Shown: positions 15,254 through 27,040 of the stretch, in pieces
Layout: every line of letters begins with the position of its first letter
How positions within the stretch are numbered: the first letter of the stretch is position 1
Assembly: GCA_012295275.1 (NCBI GenBank)
Contig: CM022671.1
Location: 29,933,750-29,997,749, forward strand
Origin: Chrysomallon squamiferum
Taxonomy: Eukaryota > Mollusca > Gastropoda > Neomphalida > Peltospiridae
Length of the DNA: 64,000 bases
Direction of reading: 5' to 3'
The notes under the pieces: model-generated
Told to the model about the DNA's origin: nothing
Databases searched by the model: none
The model's input: the letters and a program-made list of their open reading frames with translations, nothing else
Position numbers and translations under genes: made by a program

Positions 15254-15482
15254 TGCGTAATTCTTAGTGTTTTCCAAACTGATCCATTAACTTGCTACTT
15301 CTGCAATAAATATAAATTTGAAAACAAACACATTCACTTATTTTCTTTTAATATATATAATAATATATTTCTTGTATATATTGATATCTGTGTCAGTCAT
15401 TCACATACAATAACATAAACATGTGCAAATTTTCTGGTCAATCACATCAACAGATTTTTCCAACACATAACGTATTGCTAAG

Positions 15483-15490
15483 GGAAAAAA

Positions 15491-15521
<31 letters not shown>

Positions 15522-15600
15522 TTTATATATATATAGGTGGGTAGCATTAATGTCCAGTTAGCACTTTTCCTCCCTTTTTTTTTTTTTAATGTTAACAAAC
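15483..15600. repeat. Poly-A, (TA)n and poly-T
   Basis: A 24-base A-run passes into TATATA, followed 50 bases later by a T-run. Confidence 0.9.
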
Positions 15601-15819
15601 TTGTAGCACCAATATTTAAGTGAGTTTGTGAAACAAAAGACACATGAGTTTACCAGTCACACATATAACAAAACATTACACTTGTATAAGAATAGCAATT
15701 TGTGTCAGTTTTCAAAATAACAACAATGGTGATAATCATACATACTTTCCATTACATACATATATATATTTATATATGTATTTTTTATTTTATTGTTTAT
15801 AAAAAAATTAAGATTTTTT

Positions 15820-16370
15820 TTCATTATTCCGATTAGGGTTCAGATTATTTTTGTCGCGTTTGATGCAAGATTTCGATATTTTTATTATTCCTGTTTGGTA
15901 TCACATATTTCATTATAAATCTAAGTTACTGTCTGTGGTCAGGGTATCCTGAATAATTCATTTTCCAGTGTATTTTTTCCCCCCTTGTTATTCATTTAAG
16001 TCCTATTTTTTCATTGTAAGAATCAAAGTTTTATTATTCAGTGTTTTATTTTTCAAAGGAAACTTAGATCATTTTATTATTCAGACTTTGACATGCATAT
16101 TTTCATTATTCAGTGTAAAATATTTTTGTTATTCAACACTGAAACTATGTTTTTGATTATTCACTTTAAGACTCAAATCATTTTATTAATCACTCTAGGT
16201 TTAATACTTAAAATATTTTTATTCCTCACTCCAAGACTTGAGATTATTTTCATTATTCACTATAAGTCAAACAGTTTCATTACTGATTTAACATTTGAAT
16301 ATTTTTTAATATTTCACATTACAGATTCATGTTATTCATATTTATCTTACATAATTCAATAAGGAAAACA
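15820..16370. repeat. Degenerate AT-rich minisatellite downstream of FBXL14
   Basis: A diverged tandem array built from units of roughly 30-45 bases, each containing a TTTTCATTATTCA-like core followed by a TAAGACT/TTAAAT-like tail. Clear cores begin near 16030, 16070, 16099, 16125, 16150, 16180, 16216 and 16247, with weaker ones on both sides. It begins about 120 bases beyond the FBXL14 stop codon, so it probably falls in the 3' UTR or a 3' intron of that gene. No coding potential is seen. Confidence 0.75.
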
Positions 16371-16491
16371 TTATTTCCATTTTTCAAACAGAAGCAGCGA
16401 ACAAATTCATCCCACCCTTATCAGTTCTGTCATATAACACCTGATAACTGTTGTCATGGATTTTAAATGTCACCATTTTTTTTTTCTCTCA

Positions 16492-17700
16492 TTACCTCTT
16501 ATGCCAGAGTCCAAGATTCAGTGTTGTTAGACCCGGAAGCTGCATAATTTTTTCCAAACCAACAGTCGTTATTCGAGTACAGCCATACAAGTCTATAGAC
16601 TTTAACTGTTTAAGTTTTGCTCCAATTGAACTTAGGCTTTTGTCCGTAATGCGACTGCACTGACCAATGTTTAGTGTCGTCAGGTCATGTAAGGAGTTAA
16701 CAATTTTGTCAATGCCGTCATCACTGACATTGCACGAGCCAAGACTGAGACTCCTCAAACTGAATAATCCTTGAGATAGGTACGCGAGACCCTGGTCGCC
16801 GACTTTGTCACAAAAACTTACATCCAGCGAACTTAATCTGGATCCTCCTTCCGCCAAGAAACCGAGGCCATTGTCACTGATGTTGTCACAGCTTCGGAGG
16901 TTCAGTTCTTGTAAACTTTGCATTTTTGATAAAAATTTTATACCAGTATCCGTGACACTTCCACAAAAAGAAAGATTGATTGTTTTGAGCCTGGGAAGCC
17001 CCACACTGACATGTTTCAATGCCTGATCAGTCAGTTTCTGACAGTCTTGTAACCCAAGATGTTCCAACTCGGGATTCCCGCAACTTGCAGACTGCTGACA
17101 CATACCGGCTAAATAACCTATTCCTTGATCGGAAATATGTCGACAGCTCCGTAAATTTAAACGTTTTAACCTTTTTAAACTGACTGCTATGAGTAGAAGA
17201 CCGGTGTTTGTGATATTCGAACAACCACCCAACTCGAGAACTTCAAGATTTTTTAAATATTGAGTTATCCGCCCCAAACTTGAATCAGTTACTTGTTTGC
17301 ACAGACTGAGGTTCAACAACAACATTGACGACAATTCCTGCGAAAAGGCGTGACTGAGGCCAACGTCCGTTATATTATAACATCCACTGAGGTTCAAACT
17401 TTCCAAACCGGGAATTCCGGCCATGACATCGCGCAGACTTCTCCTAACACTCAAAACCTGAACTCGACGAATTCCACGCTTGACGAGACTGGGGAACAAA
17501 GACGGATTCGCTCGTCTAAGATGGAGTTTCGCTTCAACATTTCGCCAAACCATGCGATGGTAGGCAGCGTCTCTCCACGCAACACATACTTGAGCTACTC
17601 TACCTTTATCCCGCACATCCAAATGAGAAAATATCATGGCTAATATCTCAGGAAACAGCGAAGAAATATGTACTGAGGACCGACAAACCGTGTCCTCCAT
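16492..17700 (-). CDS. FBXL14: F-box/LRR-repeat protein 14 (Partner of paired orthologue)
   Basis: This 402-residue open frame runs uninterrupted from ATG to TAA. FBXL14 is the substrate receptor of an SCF (SKP1-CUL1-F-box) ubiquitin ligase; known targets in other animals include Snail/Slug-type factors and, for fly Ppa, the Paired protein. Residues about 11-50 form the F-box (LFPEILAMIFSHLDV followed by a WRDAAYH segment). Residues about 95-400 are a run of cysteine-containing leucine-rich repeats of the LNLSGCYNITDVGL type, each about 25 residues, ending GCTRITTVGLEKI and LNLGLW. The identity is plain from long blocks shared with vertebrate FBXL14, for example VEAKLHLRRANPSLFPSL and LEVLELGGCSNITNTGLLLI. 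The start aligns with the vertebrate start apart from a few extra residues. The protein stops just after LNLGLW, where vertebrate proteins continue for about 20 more residues; a possible splice donor overlaps the last codons, so the true C-terminus may lie in a further exon. The gene lies divergent to the putative Wnt exon at 60.3 kb. Confidence 0.96.
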   Translation of the reverse strand: MEDTVCRSSVHISSLFPEILAMIFSHLDVRDKGRVAQVCVAWRDAAYHRMVWRNVEAKLHLRRANPSLFPSLVKRGIRRVQVLSVRRSLRDVMAGIPGLESLNLSGCYNITDVGLSHAFSQELSSMLLLNLSLCKQVTDSSLGRITQYLKNLEVLELGGCSNITNTGLLLIAVSLKRLKRLNLRSCRHISDQGIGYLAGMCQQSASCGNPELEHLGLQDCQKLTDQALKHVSVGLPRLKTINLSFCGSVTDTGIKFLSKMQSLQELNLRSCDNISDNGLGFLAEGGSRLSSLDVSFCDKVGDQGLAYLSQGLFSLRSLSLGSCNVSDDGIDKIVNSLHDLTTLNIGQCSRITDKSLSSIGAKLKQLKSIDLYGCTRITTVGLEKIMQLPGLTTLNLGLWHKR

Positions 17701-17870
17701 ATTTCCTCGCTTCTGTCACGTGATATTAGCAAACATTCCTCTCGGCTGGATAAGAGCGGCTTTCTGATTGGCTAGGGCCGAAACTTGTTCAAAAATAGAT
17801 ACAATCGCCAGGCACACCACGCGGGAAGTCCAGCGTGCTGCTGTGTGCTACCGTAAAATGTACCGTTAAG
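17701..17870 (-). promoter_or_regulatory. Putative FBXL14 proximal promoter / 5' leader
   Basis: The stretch upstream of the FBXL14 start codon is less AT-rich than its surroundings and contains several CpGs. A perfect palindrome TCACGTGA (E-box of the USF/MITF/TFE type) sits at 17716-17723, only 15 bases before the ATG. An inverted CCAAT box (ATTGG on the plus strand, so CCAAT in gene orientation) is at 17767-17771, about 70 bases upstream, a typical NF-Y position for a TATA-less promoter. The transcription start is not determined, so the E-box may fall inside the 5' UTR. The assignment rests on motifs and position only. Confidence 0.45.
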
Positions 17871-18538
17871 TTAAATGCAACTAATAAATGCTCTAAATAG
17901 GAATACGATATTTAAAATAATTATCCATTCATTTGTGGATGTGTATATCCTTAATGTTTCGGGAGCTGTTTAATACCATCTTATTTATTTATTATTACTG
18001 TAGTAAATTGTACTCCTTGGGAACAAAAACTAGTTGCATAACAACGTGACTCAAAATCAGGTTTTATTTACGAACTCAAACTGCAGTAACTATAAATTAA
18101 TGAAAACAAAGACGATTTCAAATTACATTATCAACATAATAGAAATATATGCCTGTCTGTTGTAGATTAAAGAGAGAGAATTATAATGTATCTGTAATTA
18201 TTTATTAACGCACAGAAACATTGAAAACTATACACAGATTTCGTACCCAGTAGATACCGCCACAACTACAGTCTGACCCTTACTATAAGAACGATTACCT
18301 TTCGTCGGGCCTATTTACTTTGTTACTATGTAATAAATACTTTTTAAAAGCTTGTAATGAAATAAATGTACATCGCTGCAGCCCAGACTTTTATGTCTCT
18401 CAATTTCGCAGTTAAATGAAATACTAGATGTTAAGCGGAAAAGTATCATTGAAAGAATGCAATGATGGATAAAGAGGGGACCGCGTGCACACAAATTTCG
18501 TACCAAGAGACTGCAGTGGTGATGATAATATAAAAATC

Positions 18539-18561
18539 AAATGATGATGATGATGATGATG

Positions 18562-18641
<80 letters not shown>
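18539..18641. repeat. (GAT)n(GA)n microsatellite
   Basis: Nine GAT units passing directly into about 37 GA units, about 0.85 kb upstream of the FBXL14 start. Confidence 0.96.
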
Positions 18642-18644
<3 letters not shown>

Positions 18645-18799
18645 AAATTGGTAGATTACCCCATAACTATGCACGCCTGATGAGGTGTTGATGTGCTAGA
18701 TAATTATTATTATTTTGTTCAAAAGTAAATAGCGGGAAATGAGAGTTTTAATTTAGTAGAAATATTAGGATTTTAAAGCTCAGTCTGATTTTAAAAGCA

Positions 18800-18940
18800 A
18801 CATAAAAAAATAATAATAATAATAATAATAATAATACTAGTACTAGTAGTAGTGGTAGTTGTAGTAGTAGTAATAACAGAAATAGTAATAGTAATAATAA
18901 TAAACTAAAACTAATAATAATAATAATAATAATAATTCTT
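18800..18940. repeat. (AAT)n/(AGT)n trinucleotides
   Basis: AAT, AGT and TAG triplets with interruptions, then a pure AAT block. Confidence 0.9.
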
Positions 18941-19214
18941 TACTTCTACTGTCACACTTTTGTTGGACGTCATAAAACTATTTTTGTTAAATGAGAGCAG
19001 CGTAAATTTCTAAAAATAAATTCTATTCACACTTTAGTTTCGAAAATCGGGTTACTTGTGTGTAATGAGCTGGTGTTCAAGGGGTAGAAGGATTGAGAAA
19101 ATACCCAGTACTTTGTGTATTTCCCAGTACAATGCGACACTTATTATCTACAAGGGAATACGTTTGTCTGTCTGTCTGTATGTATGCCATTCCCAAACCT
19201 CAAAAAAAAAGGTT

Positions 19215-19866
19215 TGAGCCACCGTGGTATATATATGTGTATATGTGTGTGTGTGTATGTGTGTGTGTGTGTGTGTGTTTACACATAATGAACATGCATT
19301 CTTACTTCATGATAACCAAAATACACAAATTACATATTATGATACTTGACAAACTAATTACTAGAGCCTGAATATATAGCCTAAATTAAATATGTTTTAC
19401 GATGAACTGAAGTGTATTAAAAAAGTCGTAGAAAAATCACTCTAATGTGATGAATGCTGTTTTGTGGTATTTTTTTGTAAAATGAATTTTTAAAACGCAC
19501 TGTGTCTAGTAAGAAATAGAGAAGTGGAAGAAATGACTATTCAAAAACGAAAATAAAGTAAGACAGTTTATATAATTCTTTATAGAAAGACCGTCCCCTC
19601 CACCGAAAAAAAAAAGAAAAAAGAAAACGAAGAAATATGTGTATGCTTCTCGAGGTTTTGTACATATGTATGTATATGTGTGTGTATGTGTGTGTGTGTA
19701 CGTATGTATATGTGTGTGTGTGTATGTGTTTATATACGTATGTGTGTATATTTGAATGCATGTATGTATATATGCACGTATGTGTGTATGGATGCATGTA
19801 TGTATGTACGTAATATGTACATACATGTGTATGTGTATATGTCTGTGTGTGTGTGCGTGTGCATGT
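19215..19866. repeat. (GT)n and (TGTA)n tracts
   Basis: GT units at 19226-19278 and a second 200-base TGTA/TGTG tract at 19660-19866, separated by unique AT-rich sequence. Open frames on either strand are repeat translations. Confidence 0.85.
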
Positions 19867-20624
19867 TAGTTTAATATATCGTTTTCTCTTCTTCATATTA
19901 TTATTTTTATTAAATGGGATACAAAAAAAAAACAACAAAAAAAACAACAACATATATATACCATTCATAACAATATAAATACTGAACAACAAATAAAAAT
20001 AAACAAAAATAATGAATACATGTATAAAATTTTATTTAAAAAACTGAACTTATGTATATGTCATATAAAAGGTTTATATGCTTTATGAGGGAATAAATAC
20101 GTTTCTATTTAAAAACGGAACTTCATGGTATATAATTATAGTTTTTTATTATTTTAATTTTTTTTCTTCTGGTAAGTTTGGATCTGATAGTCTGGTATTC
20201 ACAATTTATAATATCATCTGTCAGGAGTTTTGAAACATACCACATGTGTAAATGTCAGAAATCGGCACGCTTTCGGTTCAGAAACAGACATAGCCATCCA
20301 ATTAACTATCGCTGTTGTCTTTAAAAATATATGCAAAAAAGAAATAAAAATAAAAATAATAATAAAAATAAGGTTGTTAACATCTTGCAGAAGAAAATCA
20401 TAAACGTTTTGGGGTTATTTTTAGCAGAAAAGTTCTTTGAAAAAAAAAAAAAAGATATATATAAAAACAGTCTTAGTATAGAAGATTTTAGTCACCTTTT
20501 GAGCTTTCCCATTTCATGTATGGATTGTTGTTATAGTAGTGCTTCCCTGTAGGAGAATGATGAACTGCTAAAGCGCGGATACTGGCGCGAACCGCCGGAG
20601 AAAGCAGACGCGAATTGAAGCTTT

Positions 20625-21040
20625 TCAAGTAAAAAAAAAAAAAATAAAAAAAAAAATAAAAAAAAAGAAATCTAAAAGAAGAAAAAAAGCAGACGTCGTC
20701 GAAAAAGACAGGAGTTGATTGAGATAGGGGCGGGAAAAAGTGACACTAGCGGTCCACCCCTTGTCTGTTTCAGGGTACATTGAGACATCGTTATGCGTAA
20801 ATATGTGTTTTCAAAATGGATACTGCTGTAACTGGTTATCATTTTCTGAAAAATCGTTTTCAATGACATGCGCTTTTGGTCGGAAAGGATTTAGCGATGG
20901 TGAGCAGAAGTGAATGCACTGCTCTGGTTCTTTTCTTTTTTCTCCGTCTCCATGTTTCGTTATTTATATTATCATCATCATAACGTGCTGTGCGTAAATC
21001 TGCCCCTTGGAAAGGTATTCTGAAAAGTGATTGGGTGTAT

Positions 21041-21080
<40 letters not shown>

Positions 21081-21186
21081 AAAAGAAAGGAAGATGACAA
21101 ACAACAGACAAGACATTGTCATGGAAACAGGCGTATTTGACTTTTTCACCAGCGCAACCACTTGCAGGTAAGTCGATTTTTATTTG

Positions 21187-21223
<37 letters not shown>

Positions 21224-21430
21224 AAGAAAGAAAGAAGAAAAAAAAATGTAAGAAAGAAAAAGAAAAGTATATTGATAATAAAATATGCTAACTTAGCATT
21301 TCATATTGTCAATATGAATGAATGAATTTATTATATTTACCTCAAATGAAATATAGGTTGTGTTAGCAGACACATAAGTAATTTAATATAAAAAAAAAAA
21401 AAAAAAAAAAAATAAATAAAAAAAAATTAT
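20625..21430. repeat. A-rich runs around unique sequence
   Basis: Poly-A stretches at about 20630-20665, 21045-21078, 21187-21220 and 21391-21430. Between them (20690-21030 and 21080-21180) lies unique sequence with moderate CpG. The donor-like CTTGCAG|GTAAGTCG is at 21167/21168. Confidence 0.85.
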
Positions 21431-21999
21431 AATAATAATAGATAAATAAATAAAAATAAGAAATGAGGACAGTATGACAATAATATTGTGATATATACGT
21501 TGTCTTTGACTACATATATAACCATTCATTTTTAAATAGCTTTGACTGAAGTAAAGCATTAAGAAAAGTTAAATAATTAACTCAGTAGAAATATTTTTAT
21601 AAATGCCTCTATAACTGATGTGAAATAGTTTTAAAGCAGTGATTGTATATTTGATACATGTTTGATATACGACGCATGCGCACGCACGCACACACAAATA
21701 TATACAGCAAAAATATATAGACTGAATTTACAGAAATACATATGTATGTATGTTTACTGCGTTATTTCCCATGTTTTGTGACAAATATATCAAAAGTAGT
21801 GAAATTTACTTAGTTTACCTATAAGAACGGTTAGGCTGAAGGAGTTTTTCTGTTAATCAATACAAATAGCTTGTGGAGTGGTGTAGACATTAGGTTCCAT
21901 TCTCTTGTTACATATTAAGACCTAACAGTCATTAGTTTTAAATCATACTGAAATTTCGTTAAACAAATTTTCACGCATGCATACACATTCACAGACATG

Positions 22000-22165
22000 T
22001 ATACATACTCACATGTGACGTAAATACACGCATGTGCAATAAAACACACACACACACAAACACACACACACAGGTACCGTGAATATACACACATATAGGT
22101 GCCGCGAACACATACACACGCATACACAAACTGGTGCCGTTAATATAATTACACATACGTTCCGT

Positions 22166-22245
<80 letters not shown>

Positions 22246-22265
22246 ACCGTGAACACACACATATC
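22000..22265. repeat. CA-rich higher-order repeat
   Basis: (CA)n tracts, the longest about 75 bases (22168-22243), are interspersed with a recurring GTACCGTGAA / GTGCCGTTAA / GTTCCGTTAA motif. The motif occurs near 22073, 22101, 22133, 22159, 22244 and 22269, so the array is a higher-order repeat and not plain CA. Confidence 0.65.
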
Positions 22266-22599
22266 AATGTGCCGAAAATATACACCCGTACGATCAAGAC
22301 TTGGCTAATGGTCATCACCTGCATACATCATCAACCACTTGTTCAGAAATGCCATCGTAAATTGCCAACGTATTTCTTCTTTACCCACTTTGTACACCGG
22401 TGTAACATCCGAACTCGCCCTCGCGGCGAGTATTTTCAAATACGAATGAAAGGTTATACCAGCCACTGAGTGCAATAACCAGCTGTTAGTTCACAGTTGT
22501 ATGTTTATTTTAACTATTATCAATTATACAATTAATCTAATGTGAGATTATTCTTAATATATGAAGGTTGTGTTTATACGTAACTTATTATGTGTTTCT

Positions 22600-22797
22600 G
22601 TGTTTCACATACATACATAAATACATACATACATACGTACATACATATATACATGTATATAAATTCATTACATCTATCTTCATAAAGAAAATTTAAATAG
22701 AAACAAATAAAACTTATCCTCAGAAGTTGTAGTAGTAGTAGTAGTAGTAGTAGTAGTAATAATAATAATAATAAAAAGAAATGAATAGCCATTTATA

Positions 22798-22856
<59 letters not shown>
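22600..22856. repeat. (ACAT)n, (GTA)n(ATA)n and (CA)n tracts
   Basis: ACAT units (22608-22655), GTA passing into ATA triplets (22728-22774), and 27 or so CA units (22799-22855). Confidence 0.92.
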
Positions 22857-22857
<1 letters not shown>

Positions 22858-23602
22858 TATACATATAAGAACACGAAGCAGAGAAAATTAGAAAAAAGTA
22901 GAAGAAATAAAAACACCGGCTTTTCGTAGGCCAGTAGGCTATGTCAAAACTTAGCAAAGTCGACATGCTTATAAATACCTAATTTAGCTAATCCTAAAAT
23001 AACTTAAAACCTCGAAATGGGTCACTTGACAGTGGGAAAAGGTTTTAGACACAACTGTAGATTTTTTTAAAGTTTTTTTTTTTTTTTTTTTAAGTAACAC
23101 TTCAGCTGTAAGCTTATCTTGCAGTTAAATAATACCACCAAATCTTAACACAGAAATGGGCAAGAGACTTGGTATGCGGCTTAAATTTCTTCCCTGCGTT
23201 AGCGTTGATCTAGCACTCACGGGAGAAAGATAGGGGAAGGGGAGAGCGAGAGTGAGAAAAAAAAAAACGTATCACCGATCTCTCGCAAACAAAAATAAAC
23301 CTGCTCTTCAGAGACGGGATGTTTCGGCAATGTGAAACTATTTTTTTGTATAAGGATGAAAGGAATGTGTTTTTTTCTTCTCCACGTGAGACGCTTGTTA
23401 TTCCTTAAACAAAACACAACGGTTTCGGGATGGAGCTTAGCCCGTGTTTGTTTAGCTAACCGGTGCATGTTCCAGGCATAGTTTTTGATGCGTCTGTCGT
23501 AAATTAACACTCGGTGAGATAACCAACAGCGATTTGGGCAACTGAAATGCTTGTTTACGGAAGCGGTGTTGTGTCTTTATTTCTTTTTACTACACTACAA
23601 AT

Positions 23603-23874
<272 letters not shown>

Positions 23875-24109
23875 GAATATATTTAATAAGTTTATCAAAA
23901 TATAAATACCTATCTTACACACTCACACATGAATACTATAAACAAACAGATATTCACAAACACGGACATAAACCCTTTCTCCTGAAACTCTCATACGAAC
24001 ACACAGACACACACGAACTTTAGCAACCAAGAAAGTAACGACTCAAATTCTTTCTGGAAATTATTTCTAAAATCCGTTTCCATTGTTATTGGATTACATT
24101 TTTTTTAAA

Positions 24110-24370
24110 TTTTACGTTCTTCTTTCTAAATGTGACCTTCCTGAAAATGAACTCTTTATTGCGGAAGGTAATACTCAGCAAAATTTATACATGTTTTTTT
24201 TTAGGGGGAGGGGGGCAGATGGTGAACTTGAATTATGTGCCATAGTCATTATTAACGCTTGGATGATTCCTAAACCAACCTCCTCCTCCCAACTACTCCA
24301 GTACACGACCCTTTATTGTAACGAGGTTGCGTATTGTGTGATTGTGTTTCGTTTCCTTACTTTCTAAAAT
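24110..24370 (+). repeat. Diverged dispersed repeat, copy A
   Basis: Contains TTTCTAAATGTGACCTT at 24123 and, 122 bases later, GTCATTATTAACGCTTGG at 24245-24262. The same two blocks occur in the same order at 30458 and 30540. The intervening sequence is alignable only in parts, with a T-run and G-rich insertion in this copy. The pair is either an old mobile-element family or a duplicated noncoding element; no protein is encoded. Confidence 0.5.
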
Positions 24371-24974
24371 ATCCATTTTTCATTTTCGATTTTTTTTTTT
24401 TTAATTTTAGTTTAGTTTTTTGGATTTATTTATTTATTTTATTATTATTATTATTATTTTTTTTTTTTTTGTATAGCCATTAAAATAAACACGGTAATGA
24501 AAGCTTATTATTTTAAACTTTCATGTAGCTAATGTACTTAATCTGAAATTATTGGAAAATTCAAAGTCTTTTGGTTGTAACTGTTTTTGCCATAATTTCT
24601 TATCCTGTCATGTACATTGCGATTTGTATGCGCGTGTGTACGTGTGCGCACGCGCAAAAATGATCATGATCACCAATTTATTTTTGGTTTCTTTTGAAAT
24701 ACAGATCGGAATGCACAAGAATTAACAATGTAATATATAGTTTTCTCATAGGTGGTTGTATTATTCTAAAAATGTAATAGTGTCTATTCCAAGGGATCTG
24801 TACTTTTTACATTGGTAAATTCCACTTCGCCGAATATTTCTTTTTCAATAAAAAGAAATCCTAGGTCTACATCAGTCCAGCTATATATGTTAATTTTATA
24901 GTTTAATATACAGTAATGTATTTTTTGTTACTGTGTGTACTCAAAGAAAGAGGGTAGTTATTTGAAAACTATCA

Positions 24975-25020
24975 TTCAGGTCGTTGGTTCGAATCTAACT
25001 CGCGGAGCTTTTGTTGTTGC
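24975..25020 (+). mobile_element. tRNA-like (B-box) SINE remnant
   Basis: GGTCGTTGGTTCGAATCTAA contains a good polymerase III B-box (24986-24996) followed by CTCGCGGAGC, the kind of sequence seen in tRNA-derived SINE heads. No cloverleaf can be drawn, so it is not a functional tRNA gene. The surroundings are AT-rich. Confidence 0.3.
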
Positions 25021-25204
25021 TGTTGTCATAATTTATAATAATTTAGTAAGCTATTTTATTTTTGATACGTGAAAATTGAAAATGATAAAATTATAAATAA
25101 AATAAATTATGAAATAAAATAAAATAATTATATAAATAAATCGTCTGAATTTATAATACCAAATTAACGATGAATGTCATATAGGATACAGTAATAAAAT
25201 TAGT

Positions 25205-25208
25205 TTTA

Positions 25209-25280
<72 letters not shown>

Positions 25281-25290
25281 ACTTTTTAAA
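25205..25290. repeat. (AAT)n(AAAT)n microsatellite
   Basis: AAT units passing into AAAT units. Confidence 0.92.
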
Positions 25291-26034
25291 ATAAATAAAA
25301 AATGTATGTTCCTTTCGTGTACGATTCGCCCATCATTCGGGATCCCTTGAACCGCAAATTAACGTCACTGATCTTAAAGACAAGACAAGCAATTACTAAC
25401 GTTTCGTGGGACGAACAGAGCAAAGTCTGATATAAAACTGTATGCATGTAACCCGATGACAGAATGAAACCATTATCTGCTACGTCAAGCTTGTGATATA
25501 TAACCGACTGTCTTACCGGCAACTAAAACGACCAAGTTAAATTGTCTCCCTTCGTTTTCTTGACACGAACATTCGTTTCTTTCCGTTAATTTATGCAAAT
25601 TAGGTTCACATTTCTGCTGCCCCACATTTGTTTTCTGTCTGTAGCGGTTATTTACGAGACCAACGAGGAAGACATTTTTATACAGAGCAGACGAAAGAAG
25701 TTTGTGTCAGCGATGGAAAGAGAGAAAATTTATTGTCGGTTTTTTTCGTTGCTAAATAACGGAATATAAAAAGGTATGGCAATGTAAGTTAGTGATGTTT
25801 TTCATTATTTTGAAAAGAAGAAAAATGAACTAGCAAAGTGGATGGAAACTGATATAACAATAAAGAGATATTTTATGTCATCGGTATGATTCGTTTTACA
25901 ATGCTTATGAACACCTATACATTTATATCTTTGAAATAAATACACACAACTTGACGTAAAAGCTACAGCGAAAACCAGAGTATATTTGTAATATAAACTT
26001 TTGTGTTTTGAAATACTTTACATCATCTTATTCT

Positions 26035-26036
<2 letters not shown>

Positions 26037-26092
<56 letters not shown>

Positions 26093-26205
26093 TAGTATAG
26101 TGTAGCGGTTTATATTATTATTATTATTATTATTATTACACTTATTATAAGTATATACACATTGAGCCATTTACACATTAGAAAGAAAAAAAAAAAAAAA
26201 AAAAG
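26037..26205. repeat. (AAT)n, (ATT)n and poly-A
   Basis: About 18 AAT units, 25 bases of spacer, 8 ATT units (potential hairpin with the AAT block), then a short A-run near 26190. Confidence 0.92.
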
Positions 26206-26849
26206 AATGAAAGAAAACACACTGGACAGATATATAGCTAAATATTTCAAATGCCGAGTACAAAGGTCATTGTAGGATAAACGTTAAACGAGATTTATAT
26301 CTTTCTAGTTAATTTCGAATATGTCCGTTTATTATATAGTATAATTTTAAAATCAATATCCGACTTGTGTACATTGTCCATAATTGTGTGTGTGGAAATA
26401 AAAATAGAATAGAATAAAATAAATGAAATAATAAAAATAATAAAGAGAATAATAAGTTGAACAAATTTCTTCTTTTTTTCTTCTTTTTTTCCCCCAACCT
26501 TTTATTCTTTTCTTCTGACGTTAAGTTTTAAATAATGATTGCGGGTTTAAACTTAACAAATAAATGCGCTAAATGTGTTGACTCTGGCTTAACTTGATCG
26601 TTTACTGTGATAACAACAGCTGTAACATGAGTGATAGTGAGAAGGGTCGACCATTGTTATTCAGTGGGATTTTTTGTCTTGCTGCTTTTTCCCCCCTTCT
26701 TCTAGTGCACTGATTTTAGAAAATTAAATGTACAGTATAAAGGAGCAGCAGCAACAACGATAACAACATCAACAGTAGTAATAATAAATTAACATCAGTA
26801 ATATTTTTAATAATCACATAATTAACAGACAAAAAGTGGAAAAATGAAA

Positions 26850-26950
26850 AAAAAAAAGGGCAGTGGAAATGGAAAATGAAAAAAAAAAAAAAATAAAAAA
26901 AATAATAAAAAAAAAATAAAAAAAAAAAGAAGAAGAAGGTTAAAAAAAAA
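26850..26950. repeat. A-rich tract flanking tRNA-Tyr copy 1
   Basis: Nearly pure A with occasional T and G. On the tRNA strand the last nine bases form the polymerase III terminator. Confidence 0.85.
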
Positions 26951-26952
26951 GT

Positions 26953-27040
26953 TCCCGCGAACCGGATTCGAACCGGTGACCTAAGGATAGCTTTGAACAA
27001 CCTCTACAGTCCTCCGCTCTACCAACTGAGCTATCACGGG
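26953..27040 (-). tRNA. tRNA-Tyr (GTA) with 15-nt intron, copy 1
   Basis: Read on the minus strand, the gene folds as a full cloverleaf. The acceptor stem CCCGTGA pairs with TCGCGGG (one G-T pair), and the A-box is TAGCTCAGTTGG. The anticodon loop is CTGTAGA with anticodon GTA at 27007-27005, and the T-arm is ACCGG-TTCGAAT-CCGGT; the discriminator base is A. A 15-base intron (plus coordinates 26989-27003) interrupts the loop after position 37, the usual site in eukaryotic tRNA-Tyr genes; the mature length would be 73. A run of nine T on the gene strand at 26950-26942 directly follows and should terminate RNA polymerase III. Confidence 0.95.

Larger units (their letters stand above)
1..16491. 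other. Gene-poor region 3' of FBXL14
   Basis: Apart from the listed repeats I see no gene here. The sequence is AT-rich with short unique patches. Patches of balanced, CpG-containing sequence occur at about 1380-1510, 4640-4990, 7560-8360 and 9000-9240 and could be regulatory or noncoding exons of a gene not resolved here. From about 12.2 to 15.8 kb the DNA is plain AT-rich and could contain the FBXL14 3' UTR or a terminal exon. A B-box-like GAGTTCAATTC near 14371 may be a SINE remnant. Confidence 0.6.

Noticed and set aside
24975-25020. Possible third tRNA gene
   Set aside because: Only the B-box region is tRNA-like; no acceptor or anticodon stem can be formed.
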